DNA of 64,000 nucleotides from Isoetes taiwanensis (lineage: Eukaryota > Streptophyta > Lycopodiopsida > Isoetales > Isoetaceae), in the NCBI GenBank assembly GCA_021234155.1, contig JAJEKV010000008.1, positions 20,493,959-20,557,958 of the forward strand, in the 5' to 3' direction. Of the stretch, positions 12,031-23,071 are shown piece after piece. The position numbers were made by a program, and so were the translations under genes. The notes under the pieces were generated by a model that was not told the DNA's origin, made no database searches, and worked only from the letters and a program-made list of their open reading frames with translations. Each line of letters opens with the position of its first letter. The stretch's first letter is position 1.

Positions 12031-12119
12031 TGATCGACCGACTTGCCGGGAGGTTAGCTTAGTATGTTTCTTAGTTAGCCTTAAGTTTCGGCTCATGTAT
12101 TCTAGTTAGTAGAGTGCAT

Positions 12120-12560
12120 GTGCCGTAATCTTGGAACGCGGTGGGCGATGATGGGATACGCCTTTAAGGCATTCTCTCTAGGACCAACACACGCACTAAG
12201 AGGTGCGCATGACCATTAGGGTCATGTGAGTGAGGAATGAGGCATGGTGGGCGATGATGGGACATCGATCGGATGCTCTCTATGTCGCGATGCGGGTACG
12301 CACACTGGGCCGTGGGAGGGTCATGGTGAAGGTCAAAGTGATCATGCGCGATGATGGGATCGTGAGACGTTCCCTAGCTTAAACCCCTTGGGGCATGATG
12401 CACTAGGGGTACTCGGCACCGGGTAACCGAGTACAAGGTAGCACTTGATCATGGGCAATGATAGGATCATCTTAAATGGTCCTTAGGCTCAAATCCTTAT
12501 GGGGCCATGATCGAGTGCAAGGTAGTAGGGTAACCTTGAGCTAGTAGTTCGGCTCAAGGA
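12120..12560 (+). repeat. Spaced repeats of GGGCGATGATGGGAT in the gypsy 3' untranslated region
   Basis: The motif (G/C)GGGCGATGATGGGA(T/C) or close variants occurs near 12146, 12248, 12346 and 12450, about every 100 bp, each followed by a related GC-rich stretch. It lies after the chromodomain and before the polypurine tract, where non-coding RNA signals would sit. Confidence 0.6.
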
Positions 12561-12931
12561 GGTAGGTAAGGGGGGTGGTCCCCTAAAACCACAAACTTAT
12601 TAACTTATATAACGTAATGTGCTACTTGTGCAGGCCAGTGAAGGGAAGCATGAAGGAGGGAGCACGTTACGAGAAGATAGGACTCATAGATTTTAGACTA
12701 ACTATGAACTCCTAAATTTGTTGTAATAATATTGTGTGTATACTTTGATAATAATAGTTGTTATAGCTATATAATTTTGTATAACTTATAAATATAGCTT
12801 TATAATTACATAATAAGTAATTAACGAAAAGTTGATCTTTTCAATAGAGTTTTCATATATTCTTGTTGTGTGCTTTTGCAGGATTAGACTAGGTTCGTCA
12901 CCTTAGTGCAATGCTGAGGACAGCATTGTCC

Positions 12932-12945
12932 TAAGGGGGGGAGAA
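12932..12945 (+). other. Polypurine tract
   Basis: TAAGGGGGGGAGAA immediately precedes the 3' LTR start TGTGACG, as expected for the plus-strand primer of an LTR retrotransposon. Confidence 0.9.
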
Positions 12946-14599
12946 TGTGACGTTCCAGGGGAATATACGCTATAAATACAGAGATATTCTCGGACCCGGT
13001 CACTATACAAGTCTATCTTCATAGCCTTGTATACCATAGATTGTGGCACTAGGGGGCATGACTAAGTTATTCATATAACTTAGCCAACCTTAGGTTAAGA
13101 CCATTTTCCACGTGGCCTTAACCTATTGGGCACCCGCCACATGGTCTTACCCTATTGGAGCCACGTGGCATAACATGTGAACCCTAACCTATAAAGGCCT
13201 AAACCCTAACCCTAGGCCTCTTTTCTGGCTCCAACAGTCTGGGAAACTTCTTGGCCTTTCCAAACTCCGTTTGAGAACCGTCGGCTGTGGCACAAAGATA
13301 GCGCGGCGTGCCCCCAGGCGTGAGCGCATCGCCAGGAGTGGGAGCTACCTCAAACACCTTTGAAGATCATGGAGACGCCGGGATTGGGAGGGAGTGCTTC
13401 GACCAGGTATGTGGGTAGTGTTTTAGTAGTCCATCCGGAAGTTAGCACTCCAGATGGGTTAGTATGTCGATCTAGAGTAGAGCCATCCTAGAACTCAGAT
13501 TCAACATCTTGAACCCTAATCAAGGAACTCTAACCGTAGTTAGATATGTATGATTAGGTTAAGATGTTCTTATGATGATTATCATGTTATGATTATGTGA
13601 TGATGGTTGATCATGTTTGCTCCTCTTGTATTGGGAAGGGGGGTAGAGACCTAGAGCCATATGTAGTATGCTCCTAGATTAGATCCCTTAGTTCCTATTA
13701 GTTGCGGCCTGTGCATAGGAGCCCACTTAGGGCTATGGAGGCTATGATGTGACTCAAAGACTACACAACGGGGCTAGAGGCAATGCGGAGGGAGGATCCT
13801 CCTGCCGAGTGGGGGCTACGGGGGGGATCCCATAGTGAGCTAGGCTTATGGTCGGTCACTTGCAGGTGTGGGCGAGCATGGGTCTGACACCTCCTGGGGC
13901 GATGGTGTCGCCCTGCCTCTCAAGAGTTGCAAGTGTCGGCTTGGCTCTTGTTTTGGGGGGTTCAGTCGGGTATGAATCGTGTGTCGCCACGATTCTCTAG
14001 CCGCCCGTGGAACCTCTAGACCCCGGGAAGGGGAGATGCAACCCTTCCTGCCTCGACGGACCAGGGAGATGCAACCTGGAGTAGTCCCGATGGGTGATGC
14101 CATGGGATTGGGCGTGATCCAGGAAGGCTAGAGTCATGCCGAGCCCGATTGAGCCCATCCGCAAAGTATGCATGGGGAGGGGGATGGAGTGGTCAACCCT
14201 AGCCATTGTCTTATGCCAGCCCTCGCCATCGTTATGACTCTGTCTGCTCTATCTTGAGGCCTAGCCAGTCAGTCATCCTCCTTATGAGTCAGAGCCATGG
14301 GTAGGAGCTCTTATGTTTTATGGATTATGATTATCTTCTTTGCTCTTATGGATATGTGATGGACTACCCTTCGAGGTAGTATGTTGTATTGTTATTGCTA
14401 GTTCTGACGTTGTTTATGCTTCCGCTGTGATAGGAGCCCATAGGGGAAGGGCGCGCAAGACACCTTCGTGTCCCCTGCCCGCACTAGGATTCTCTCAGAG
14501 TGCGGGTTAGACGGAGGGCCCATGCGGTTGATGGACCGGATGGGGGATTTCCTGCCGAGTGTACGGCCGGGCGCCGTATATGTAGCAGGGAGCGTCACA
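12946..14599 (+). repeat. 3' LTR of gypsy element (~1.65 kb)
   Basis: Same ends and same internal order as the 5' LTR, including G-boxes, TATA and telo-box. Differences are small and scattered (for example around 13250-13400 and 13780-14100) and are often short insertions or deletions at GC-rich trinucleotides. AAAGA follows at 14600-14604. Confidence 0.93.
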
Positions 14600-14604
14600 A
14601 AAGA

Positions 14605-16360
14605 CAAAATATTACTTCTCTTTTTGCGGGAGGCATCTTCGGTGACAGCCTTGACAACCTGCTGCATATAAGCCTACAATAGCAGAAAAACAAAAATGGC
14701 GATGAATGGATACCGGAATAAAGCAAATGGTGGATGGTCTGTGCTCCAAGCTCGGTACCGAGTTGGTCCAATTCGCAAGAGGCAAAACCCGCAAATCGAA
14801 GGACATTTTTGACCAAGAGAAAAAGAAAGGCAGTGGTTTTTATTGTGCCAGATCCAGCTTGCAAGTAAGAATAGAAAAGCAGAAAGGAAAAATAAGTATG
14901 GGTGGTGTTAGGGCAAAGATTTGGAGTCCGGATATGAGCTTTTTGCAGGTAAGAAGGAAGGCCACAGAAATCCGCCATAGAAAGTGATGAAAGCTTGAGT
15001 CTGGAAGTAAAGATCGCCCAGTCTGGAAGTGAAGCTTGAGTCTGGAAGTCTGGAAGTCCGGAAGTGGAGCTCACCGTTGAAGTGAAGCTTGAGTCTGGAA
15101 GTGAAGATCGCCCAATCCGGAAGTGGAGCTCAGCATTGATCTGTTCGCGTCCATTAGGAAAATGGAAAATGGAAGTGGCTAGGTAAAATGGTTAGGCGGG
15201 AAAATGAAAAATGGCCAAGGCGGGGAAGTGGCCTGTTAGGTAACCACTAGGAAGACACGGACATGATTGCCATCCTGGCCGTCTCTCGATCTAGACCGTC
15301 CATCCATTACCTCAACCAATAGGATAACACTACAAAGATCACAATCTGGGCCATCCACGTCTACCGAAATCTGGGTCCTTCATTCTGGCTCGAATAAGAT
15401 ACTACATATTTTAATTCTAACTTTAATTTTCAACATGTATGCTATTATTTTTTGCGGGGTATCTTTCCCAACTTCACATTTTGTCCTACATTATTTTAAA
15501 GAATTTGTTTTGTATATAGAGAGTTGTACTCTATATATCTTTAGTATTTTTTAACGTATTATGTATTTATACAATCATTTCATAGGCATTCATTACCAGC
15601 ATTGAACCCTATAAAATTATAGATATTGGGTGCCAAAAAGATGTTTTGTTTCCAAATCTCCAAGAATGCAAAAATGTCCTGATTCTTTTACCAATTCTTT
15701 CACTTCTTTTAAACATCCTACATCGTTATGTGACCTTCCAAGATGCAAAAGCATGTAAACATGTAATATGAACAATAGCGGCGCCATTGCTGATTGCTCA
15801 ATCCCTGTTTTATTCAACGGAAGACCAAATTAGCGAAGAAATAAACACAGGTTCTAGCTTAAGAAACTTGGAAAAGGACCAATAAGATAAGATAAAGCCG
15901 TCATTTTAAGGCCCAATAAGAGAATAGGACAGGGATCAAGATCTCAGTCATCCATCTTGGCCATTGGATAAAATACTACTTGCATGCATATTTTATTTTA
16001 TTTTAAAAATAATATTTTTAGACAAAAAGGAGTTGTATTTCGCAATGGAATTAAGTTACCCATGTACTAGATCAGGGCAAGACTGTGGTTCTCTAATAGT
16101 TATGAAGATATGATGGGCAAAAGACATTGGAAATATATTGGAGACAAATGTGAAACAAACTTCATTATATGTTAGCCGATCTTAACAAATGTTAATTTAG
16201 AGTTGCGCCCCTCTACTTATCAACAGGATGTAAACAATGGTACATTCTTCAAGTTTCAGACACTATTTTTATTCACAAGCAATGCATAGAATATCAAGAC
16301 CTATAGATTATGCAAACCTCCCGCAGAAAATGCCATACAGAGCCCCAGTTTCTGCTAAAA
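14605..16360. other. Unassigned stretch
   Basis: It contains short repeats of GCTTGAGTCTGGAAGTGAAG around 14990-15110 (three to four imperfect copies of a ~40-bp unit). The minus-strand frame 14595-15074 crosses the end of the LTR and is not credible as a gene. From 15400 the DNA is AT-rich with no recognised element. Confidence 0.4.
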
Positions 16361-16734
16361 GTAAGCAATGATTCTGTATGTGATGTTGCTCCTATTCGCA
16401 AGAGAAGGCCAACAACCCCAAGCTGCTAGTGAACATCCTGCAAGTTTAGCGTCATATCTTACAACCAAAGAAAATGATGAAGATAAGAAAATCAAATGGC
16501 TCAGCTATGTCAGGCTCCAGTCTTCCCGATCATAAACTTCAAATGCTCGATGGAGATTGATTTTTCGGCAAGAGATAGGCGAGCGAACTGGGAGTGGCGT
16601 CTGAAAGAGAGAAGGCAAAATTCGTATTCAATAAGCCTCACCCAAGTTCAAAATCCGTATTTACATGAGCGTTCCAGGCACATTTCCCAACCCCTTGCCT
16701 TACCAAAAAGAAGATGGGCGCTAATGTCGGCATG

Positions 16735-17160
16735 CCTAAAATATGCATGCGATGCGATGCGTGCATGCGTACATGCGTGCGATGCATGCGTGCCGTGCAT
16801 GCATGCATGCGTGCATGCGTGCATGCGTGCGTGCATGCATGCGTACATGCATACATACATGCATGCATACATACATACATGCGTGCCATACATACATACA
16901 TACATGCATACACATGCATACATACATACATACATACATACATGCACATACGTGCGTACATGCGATGCATACATACATACACATACATACATGCGTGCAT
17001 ACATACATACATACATACATACATACATACATGCACATGCATACATGCATGCGTACATAAATGCGTGCGTGCAATACGTAAATACGTACATGCGTACCGC
17101 GTGCATGCATGCGTGCATGCAATACTGCAATGCGTACGTACGTAAATGCAATAAATACGT
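16735..17160. repeat. (CATA/CATG/CGTG)n microsatellite, ~420 bp
   Basis: A long, almost unbroken run of CATA, CATG and CGTG tetranucleotides, which is mostly strict pyrimidine-purine alternation. It gives rise to overlapping open frames on both strands (His/Thr/Tyr/Met/Cys repeats), none of which is a gene. The same site in the paralogous block at 52460-52578 is occupied by a different tetranucleotide repeat. Confidence 0.95.
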
Positions 17161-17920
17161 ACTGTCTAATTGACATGACAATAATGTCACAAAAGCACAA
17201 CAAAGCAATGGCTAAAATAAATATAAACAAACCAAAAGTCACCGAAGATGTCCAAACCCGGCACCATCGTGGCAGTTCTCAGAAGGCCTCGATTCATCGG
17301 ACTAAAGTCTCTTCAAGGCAAATCATTTCTTTAAAGTGATTTTAGCATGTTCTGACCATGCCCAATCCATGCCAGAGGAACTATATTCTCAGACTCAGTT
17401 TTTTCTACTCAAATCTTATCCTGGCTGTGTTTGGGTCAAATTCTTATCCCCCATAACAATTCCAATCATTCTTATCAAATCATGCATAAATCTAATCATG
17501 TCAGCCCATGTACCTCAGATTTTTAATAAATGTAAAATTTCCACCTGCAAGAAGAAGATTGATGCAGTGCTTTGCAAGCTCTAGCCTCATCGGCCGCCGT
17601 GATGCAATTCGAATGCAATCTCCCAAGCTCTTGCCTCCCCGGTGCTCCTCTGCTTTCACACTCTGCAAAAGCTCTTGCAAAGTCCTCCTCAAAGGAGGCA
17701 AAACCCTTGCTTTTAGGCTCTTCATGCACGCATGCATGCCAAGTATGTGTACATGCATATATAATTACGTGTATGGCCCATCAAGTGTGCAGAATCATAG
17801 TGACATTAGTATTCCAATAATATATAACAGTTGTGCTTAAAAAGGACCACCTCCTATTAACTGAAATGGAAAAAGGTATGCCAAGGGCTGGCGATTTGTC
17901 TCAGCATAAGGAATGGCATT

Positions 17921-18214
17921 GTGCCCATAATGATCGTAGATGAATGCATCCTATCATACCTATATGCACTCCCATTCTTTAGGATGCATCTTATAACCAA
18001 CCCCCTTTATAATCCCTTCCGGATATACTCAGAAGATGACGTGCTCACCTTCAGAATCGTGGTTGATTTCATCGTAAATGGTGTGTCCCTGACATTGCTT
18101 CATAAAGTTCTAGTAAGCGTTATCAACATCCATTTTGAGAACCCATGTTGCACGGTGGTAATAAATATTCCAGGATTTAAGTCAGCCTCGTTTGTTTATA
18201 TGCTCAATCCATGA
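17921..18214 (+). pseudogene. Truncated copy of the ORF conserved in both LTP blocks
   Basis: It encodes 97 residues starting MPIMIVDECILSYLY and containing RIVVDFIVNGVSL and NPCCTVVINI. The right block encodes a longer version (173 residues, 54949-55470 minus). Here the upstream part is broken by a stop after IIYNSCA and by a frame change. I do not recognise the family. Conservation between blocks may simply reflect recent duplication. Confidence 0.35.
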
Positions 18215-19090
18215 GAGCTTCTGGAACTATTTTCAATTATTCTTTAGTCATCTCCAATAACATTAATGATTCAAGTATCTCGTCTGGATCAGGTGTATTG
18301 CAATCATGTGACCATATTTGGGCTCTAGATAATCATATTTAATGTGTTTCTATGCATAGCAGATAGGCAAAGGATATCTACGGCGATATTATGACAATAG
18401 CAAGTTTAGCCTACAGATCGAAAATTCGGGTTTATACCAGCATGTACCCAAAATATTCCACATATCCACATGAGCGAAAGAAAAACAAAGGTCTTGGATA
18501 TGGAAGAAGACGGTAGAACAAGATCTTATTTGAAAGTTTCAACATATCAAGGCAAAAATGGTCATGGATTTTTGAGATGATAATTCAACAACTACCACAT
18601 GGCATTGGAGCCATCCGTAATGCCTCAACGCCTAACTTTTTTTTCCAAGAAAGATTGAATTGTATAATATTCATTGTATGTTGCTATGTTGTTGAATGTA
18701 TTTTACATACCCCTTTTTTTTTTTTGTTCCACAATGGACTTTACGATTTGCATGTTTTGTTCCAATTAAAAGGATCAAGGTATCTATTTCAAAAAGTAGT
18801 CTAAAGATGTCATGTCAAACTTATTAGCGGTGGTCAAGTCATTAGTCCCACAAGCGATAGTCCACATGCTTAATGAAAAGACCACTCCAACTAAGTTATA
18901 GTCTTCTTTTGGACATGTGAGTCTAAAAATTGGGCGATAAAATGTGAAGCACGATGTGGATGTGGACCTAAGGTCCAACAAGAAGAAGAGAAGAAGAACT
19001 AACAGGTAGAGTAGACGGCACTGGCGAAAACTATTGATCAAGAATAATGACCATTTAGAATATATATCCCATGAGAAATGCTTGTGGCTT

Positions 19091-19097
19091 TATAAGG
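19091..19097 (+). promoter_or_regulatory. TATA box of LTP gene 1
   Basis: TTTATAAGG, conserved in the second LTP copy (54104-54111, minus strand). It lies only ~20 bp before the ATG at 19117, so transcription probably starts after that ATG. This argues for the second ATG (19129) as the true start. Confidence 0.6.
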
Positions 19098-19128
19098 AGA
19101 AGGAAGATAGAATATAGTGGAAGGAAGT

Positions 19129-19386
19129 ATGGCAAAGGCACTTGCAATATGCATGGTGCTAATGTTTTTAGTAGTTTGTGGCGTTGAAGGGCAATGCAAC
19201 TCTGTTGTGGCACCATGTATTAATGCTGTATTGTATGGTACCTCCCCTTCATCCAGTTGTTGTAGTGAAGTCACACGTTTAGGAGCAAAAACACTTTGCT
19301 CATGTATTAACCAACTCCCATCTAGTTATCTAAGCAATGCTCGAAATGTTGGCAAGACATGTGGACTCACCAACATTCCATGCTAA
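19129..19386 (+). CDS. Non-specific lipid-transfer-like protein, copy 1
   Basis: A small secreted 8-cysteine protein. From the Met at 19129 (MAKALAIC) it has 85 residues. A hydrophobic signal peptide ends near CGVEG, leaving a mature chain of ~64 residues with the pattern C-x6-C-x13-CC-x11-CxC-x18-C-x6-C, the order that defines the plant LTP/2S albumin fold with four disulfides and a hydrophobic pocket. The size is close to 7-kDa type-2 LTPs, but the spacings do not match a standard type exactly. An upstream in-frame ATG at 19117 would add four residues. There is no intron. The paralogue at 53813-54070 is also intact, and all cysteines are kept in both. Likely role: binding lipids in the apoplast or cuticle, or defence. 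The specific ligand is unknown. Confidence 0.85.
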   Translation: MAKALAICMVLMFLVVCGVEGQCNSVVAPCINAVLYGTSPSSSCCSEVTRLGAKTLCSCINQLPSSYLSNARNVGKTCGLTNIPC

Positions 19387-19549
19387 AGGTTTCTACTCTC
19401 ACTTGTTTTATTTTTACCATTTTTTTAATTTATTCTTAAAAGTAGTCTAGGAAATGTTCTTACAAATTTCTTTCTTTCATGCAGCACCAAAACAATTGTT
19501 TCTCACTTGATGATGTAATACCTAATATTTTGCATCTTAAAAGAAGGTG

Positions 19550-20000
19550 TAGATAACGTCAAGGCCCAGGGCGTTCTGAAAAAAATTTGAGGGCGATTGA
19601 AAATGGGGGCGAGGCATTTTCACCGCCCAAATTTTTCTTCTAACCGGTAACGTCCAGGGCGGCGTCTCATCGCCTTAACGCCACTCGGTTCGAGGGTTTG
19701 CTCCAGGGCCGGATCCAGGGCAGAGGTGCCGGAAGCTCCTCGACCTCATCCCAAGCAGCTGCACATTCGCCGGACTCACTGTAAAACCGTACGATTAAGA
19801 GATAAAAGCAATACCTCGCTGCAGTGTAACATCAAGTGCCACTTTTAAGATATCCTGTCAAAATGAGCCACTTTTTAGATATTCAGACAGAATTCTGTGT
19901 TATCCTCGGGCAGCCGTATATCTACAAGGGAATGTGGTTTATCCGGACATAATTCCGGTGGTTTTTTTTTTACGTTCCATAGGCCCTCATCCCATAGCCA
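19550..20000. other. Unassigned stretch
   Basis: GC-richer DNA with repeated GGGCG motifs (19560-19760), then AT-rich sequence. No frame or element border supported. Confidence 0.4.
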
Positions 20001-20002
20001 CA

Positions 20003-20540
20003 TACCAATGGCACTTGAAATCAATGCCTGTTCGAACAATGTCCAGTCACTCCTTGGTGTCCTGATAAACCACTAGGGGTATTTCTAGACGGAAGTATTT
20101 ATATTAGTTGTATGAATACTTGGAGTATTGATACCAATGGCACTTGGAATAAATGGGTGTTCCAACAATGTCCAAATAAACCACTAGTTGGTGTCCTAAT
20201 AAATCACTTGTTGATATCTGATAAACCACTAGGGTGTATTTTTAGATGGAAGTATTTATACTAGTGATATGAATACTTTGTATATTGATACCAATGGCAC
20301 TTGGAATCAATGGGTGTTCCAACCATGTCCAGACAAACCACTATTAAGTGTCCATATAAACCACTAGCGTATATCTATACTAGTGGTATAAATATTTGGT
20401 GTATTGATACCAATGGCACTTGGAATCAATGGGTGTTCTAACAATGTCCGGACAAACCACTAGCTGGTGTCTAGATAAACCACAGGTTGTTGTCCTGATA
20501 AACCACTCGGGTGTATTTCTGTCGGAAGTATTTATACCAT
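20003..20540. repeat. Tandem repeat, ~120-155-bp unit, four copies
   Basis: Copies start with TACCAATGGCACTTGGAATC near 20003, 20132, 20289 and 20408. Each continues with GGTGTTCCAACAATGTCC, a stretch with (A/G)TAAACCACTAG, and GTATTTATACTAGTG. Spacing varies because short inner pieces are duplicated or lost. Related ATAAACCAC strings recur at 21300-21480 and 46900-47010. Confidence 0.75.
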
Positions 20541-20643
20541 TGGCGCTGTCTATACATCAACGGTACTTTCCAACGGTACTTTTACCTTCAAACTATATAT
20601 ACCAATAGATAGATATTGAGAATGAGCTTGGAGTTAGGAGAAG

Positions 20644-21211
20644 ATGGTGAAGACTCGCCAACAGATGGAGTTTTGTCAGTCCGGTCTCGGCATGCACACT
20701 CTAGATGATGTTCTATTCCACTTGAACAATCTTCAATACGATGTGGGGGCAGAGCTCGCTGAGGAGAATAGCCTCCATCCATTTACAAACAAGCATTCTT
20801 TTGTTTTCCTTCAGAATCGTGTTCTTGCTCTTTGTCATGTATGATTCCAGTTGCAAGGTCTATGTAGAGACCGTGGAGAAGGAGGGGTTCAAACATACCA
20901 CTAGGCCAACCCAAGGATCCATGCTAGCTGACTTGAAGAGGTGCATGATCCAGGCCAAGGCATTGAAGAGGTTGTTAGCAATGGACTTGTGGGAGGGCAA
21001 CTACTTGCGCAGTTGTTGTGAGGGAATTTATCTTTCTAGATGTTCCGATCAAAAGGGCTTGATTACTAAGCTCTTAGAGGAGTTCTCATCATACTTATGC
21101 AAAAATCTTGATCATCTGCTATGGACACAACCAACTTCAGTCCCAGATTTCACAGTTGAGGGCATTAAGGCAGAGGGCATGTCCACATTGATTGAAGTAG
21201 ATTCAGATTAA
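20644..21211 (+). other. Weak ORF pair, unrecognised
   Basis: Two overlapping plus-strand frames: 20644-20844 (MVKTRQQMEF) and 20741-21211. The second contains a protein-like region from about residue 50 (YVETVEKEGFKHT, MLADLKRCMIQAKALKRLL, CEGIYLSRCSDQKGLITKLL). They could be two parts of one gene joined by a frameshift or an intron. I see no known domain and no supporting context. Confidence 0.25.
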
Positions 21212-21365
21212 TGGTCAACAATTCCGCCTTTGTATCCAATGGATGGATTCAATGGTTTAATGTAAGAGTTCAAAAAACCTTGTACATGTTTGTCCAAATA
21301 AACCCCTTGTTGGCATCCAGATAAACCACTAGGGTTTTTGATCAGAAATAATCGCCGATAGACCA

Positions 21366-21482
21366 TTGGATTAGTTTTAAAATTCCAATAAACCATTGTT
21401 TTGATATTTAAATTCAAATTCGGATGGGATTAGTTTTGAAATTCCAATAAACCATTATATTGATATTTAAATTCAAATCCGG
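21366..21482. repeat. ~58-bp tandem duplication
   Basis: GGATTAGTTTTRAAATTCCA followed by AATAAACCATT and a TTTAAATTCAAATYCGGA tail occurs twice in a row (21366 and 21425). Confidence 0.75.
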
Positions 21483-22204
21483 AGGGGGATGAACAAGGAA
21501 CGGGGTTTTTTGGGGCAGGAACAGGACTGGGCAGGGAGTTAAATGCGAAGGTATAGTAGTCAGACCGGAGTACTCTGGTCTGGTTGTTATATCCAAAGTG
21601 GTGAAATAGACTTGGCTAAAGTATGCCAAAAGTTGAGGTAAAAGCTTCTAAGGTTTAGCTAAACTTTTCAAATTTTGCCACGTGTACTTTCTTAAATTTG
21701 GCTAAACTGTTATATAAAAATTAAAAAATTTCTATTACTTGGTTATTTTGCACTAATTCAAGACCTAAATATAACCAACCATAATAGATATAAATGTTTT
21801 AGAATACATTGGTTAAAGTACGCCATTTTTTTTTTTTTTTTTTTATTATATGATTGCTTTTTAAGTTTTAATGATGGATAACAAGAAGTGAAAAGAGGAT
21901 GTACAGGGGAACAAATTTTGGGAAACAAATGGTGGCATTGGTAAAAGATGTGTGAAAATAGGGCATGGTTAACATGAGAAATATTGGAATTCGTTTTGGC
22001 TAAAAAACACTAACGAATTTTACAGGAAATTTTGGACGAACTTTTTTTAGGGCAAATGAAATGCTGGCTTTTTTTGAGAGTGACGAAGCACAACAGCGAA
22101 CATCGTGATGATTTGGCAAGATCACAGATGGATGCAACTGCCTGTTAAGGTATGATCCGGAACTCTTTAGAACTGTCGGTACTAAGGGTAGATGCCAATA
22201 AGTC

Positions 22205-22211
22205 TATAAAA
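22205..22211 (+). promoter_or_regulatory. TATA box of RT unit A
   Basis: TATAAAA in the context AGTCTATAAAAGAGAGAG, about 60 bp before the first ATG (22268). The same sequence is at 38280-38286 (unit B) and, slightly changed, at 44725 (unit C). Confidence 0.65.
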
Positions 22212-22267
22212 GAGAGAGTAGACAGCCGGATATCTCATTTCATTCATGATGCAGTAGGATTAGATCC

Positions 22268-22411
22268 ATGTTTAGGCCTCTTAGCCGATCCATGGCAAGA
22301 AAGAAAGGGGATTTGAATCATGCCACACGAAAGAGAATTGCTGAGGAAAAGAAGAGTGCCGGTTCCAGCAAGAAGATATATCAATTTCATAAATCAGTAA
22401 AGGATCCGGTC
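22268..22411 (+). pseudogene. RT unit A exon 1, 5' part
   Basis: Starts MFRPLSRSMARKKGDLNH and runs to KDPV, where the CACTA element has inserted. It is basic (MARKKG, TRKRIAEEKK), suggesting nuclear or nucleic-acid-binding character. The exon resumes at 31719. Unit B shows the uninterrupted version. Confidence 0.7.
22409..22411. repeat. CACTA target-site duplication, left (GTC)
   Basis: GTC before the element is repeated at 31716-31718 after it. Unit B has a single GTC at the uninterrupted site (GGATCCGGTCATAATAGC). Confidence 0.93.
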
Positions 22412-22499
22412 CACTACAAGAGAATAAGCAATTTCAGTCATTAGTTTCATCATTTATTTGCTTGAAATTGCACTTTCAAATTTTTTAGATTTTGATACA

Positions 22500-22990
22500 A
22501 TAAGTGACGGTAGCTGTTGATGAAATCGCGTCATCTATATCGTCACTTATAGCATCACCAATAACGACAGTTGTCGTATCATCTTTTGTAGCATTGAGTG
22601 GCATAATAGTATCATTTGTAGCATCATCTATAGATGCAGTTATAATATCATGCACTTGTCCTTGTCGTGCTATAATAGTGTCAGCTATAGGATCACATGT
22701 ATTGCTATAATTAAACCATTCATAATGTCATCACGAGCGCTATAATAGTGTCAGCTATAGCATCACATGTAGTGTTATAGTTAAATGACTCATAATATCA
22801 ACACGAACATATCCTTTGTATCATCCTTTCTAACGTGATTAGTATCACATATACCATCATTGACAATGCCACGTATATTATTAAATATAGCATCATTTCT
22901 AACATGACTAATATCAAATTTAGCATCATTGACAATGCCACATATAATATCACACTTGGAGGTTAAAGTTCTATCATTACTAACGTCAAA
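22500..22990. repeat. CACTA left subterminal repeats
   Basis: Imperfect copies of CTATAGCATCACATGTAGT / ATCATCTATAG and related (T)ATAGCATCA strings occur every 30-60 bp. The right end has the inverted form (GATGATGCTATAGATGATAG). In En/Spm such motifs bind the TNPA protein; that role is inferred here. Confidence 0.75.
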
Positions 22991-23071
22991 TATAATATCA
23001 TGTATTATTACAAGTTAGACCATATTCTCACATTTTTCACCACGTATAATTATTTATTATTATTTGTATTA

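Larger units (their letters stand above)
3845..14599 (+). mobile_element. Complete Ty3/gypsy chromovirus-like LTR retrotransposon, coding-dead
   Basis: A 10,755-bp element bounded by direct LTRs (3845-5475 and 12946-14599) that begin TGTGACG and end CGTCACA, with the 5-bp target duplication AAAGA on both sides. The primer-binding site is at 5477-5488 and the polypurine tract ends at 12945. Internal remnants run in the order reverse transcriptase (~10060-10500), integrase (~10770-11400), integrase C-terminal domain and chromodomain (~11630-12030). RT before integrase identifies Ty3/gypsy, and the chromodomain suggests the chromovirus branch. Gag and protease cannot be recognised. Stops and frameshifts run throughout, so the element cannot encode its own proteins. 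Its near-identical LTRs nevertheless say it inserted recently, probably mobilised by another copy. Confidence 0.93.
16365..19549. repeat. Duplicated block, left copy (carries LTP gene 1)
   Basis: Segment 1 (about 16365-17645) matches the reverse complement of 52000-53010, and segment 2 (about 17697-19549) matches the reverse complement of 53645-55622. Examples are the TCTTCCCGATCATAAACTTC string at ~16520 against ~52840, and the LTP genes themselves. About 52 bp at 17645-17697 is present only here. Identity looks near 90 percent by eye, with scattered indels. Confidence 0.85.

Noticed and set aside
14595-15074. 159-residue minus ORF
   Set aside because: It begins in unrelated DNA and reads into the end of the 3' LTR. 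No domain, and a composition like its low-information surroundings.
16496-17242. Six overlapping long frames rich in His, Tyr, Cys, Met and Thr
   Set aside because: Produced by the (CATA/CATG)n microsatellite on both strands. No frame is favoured.
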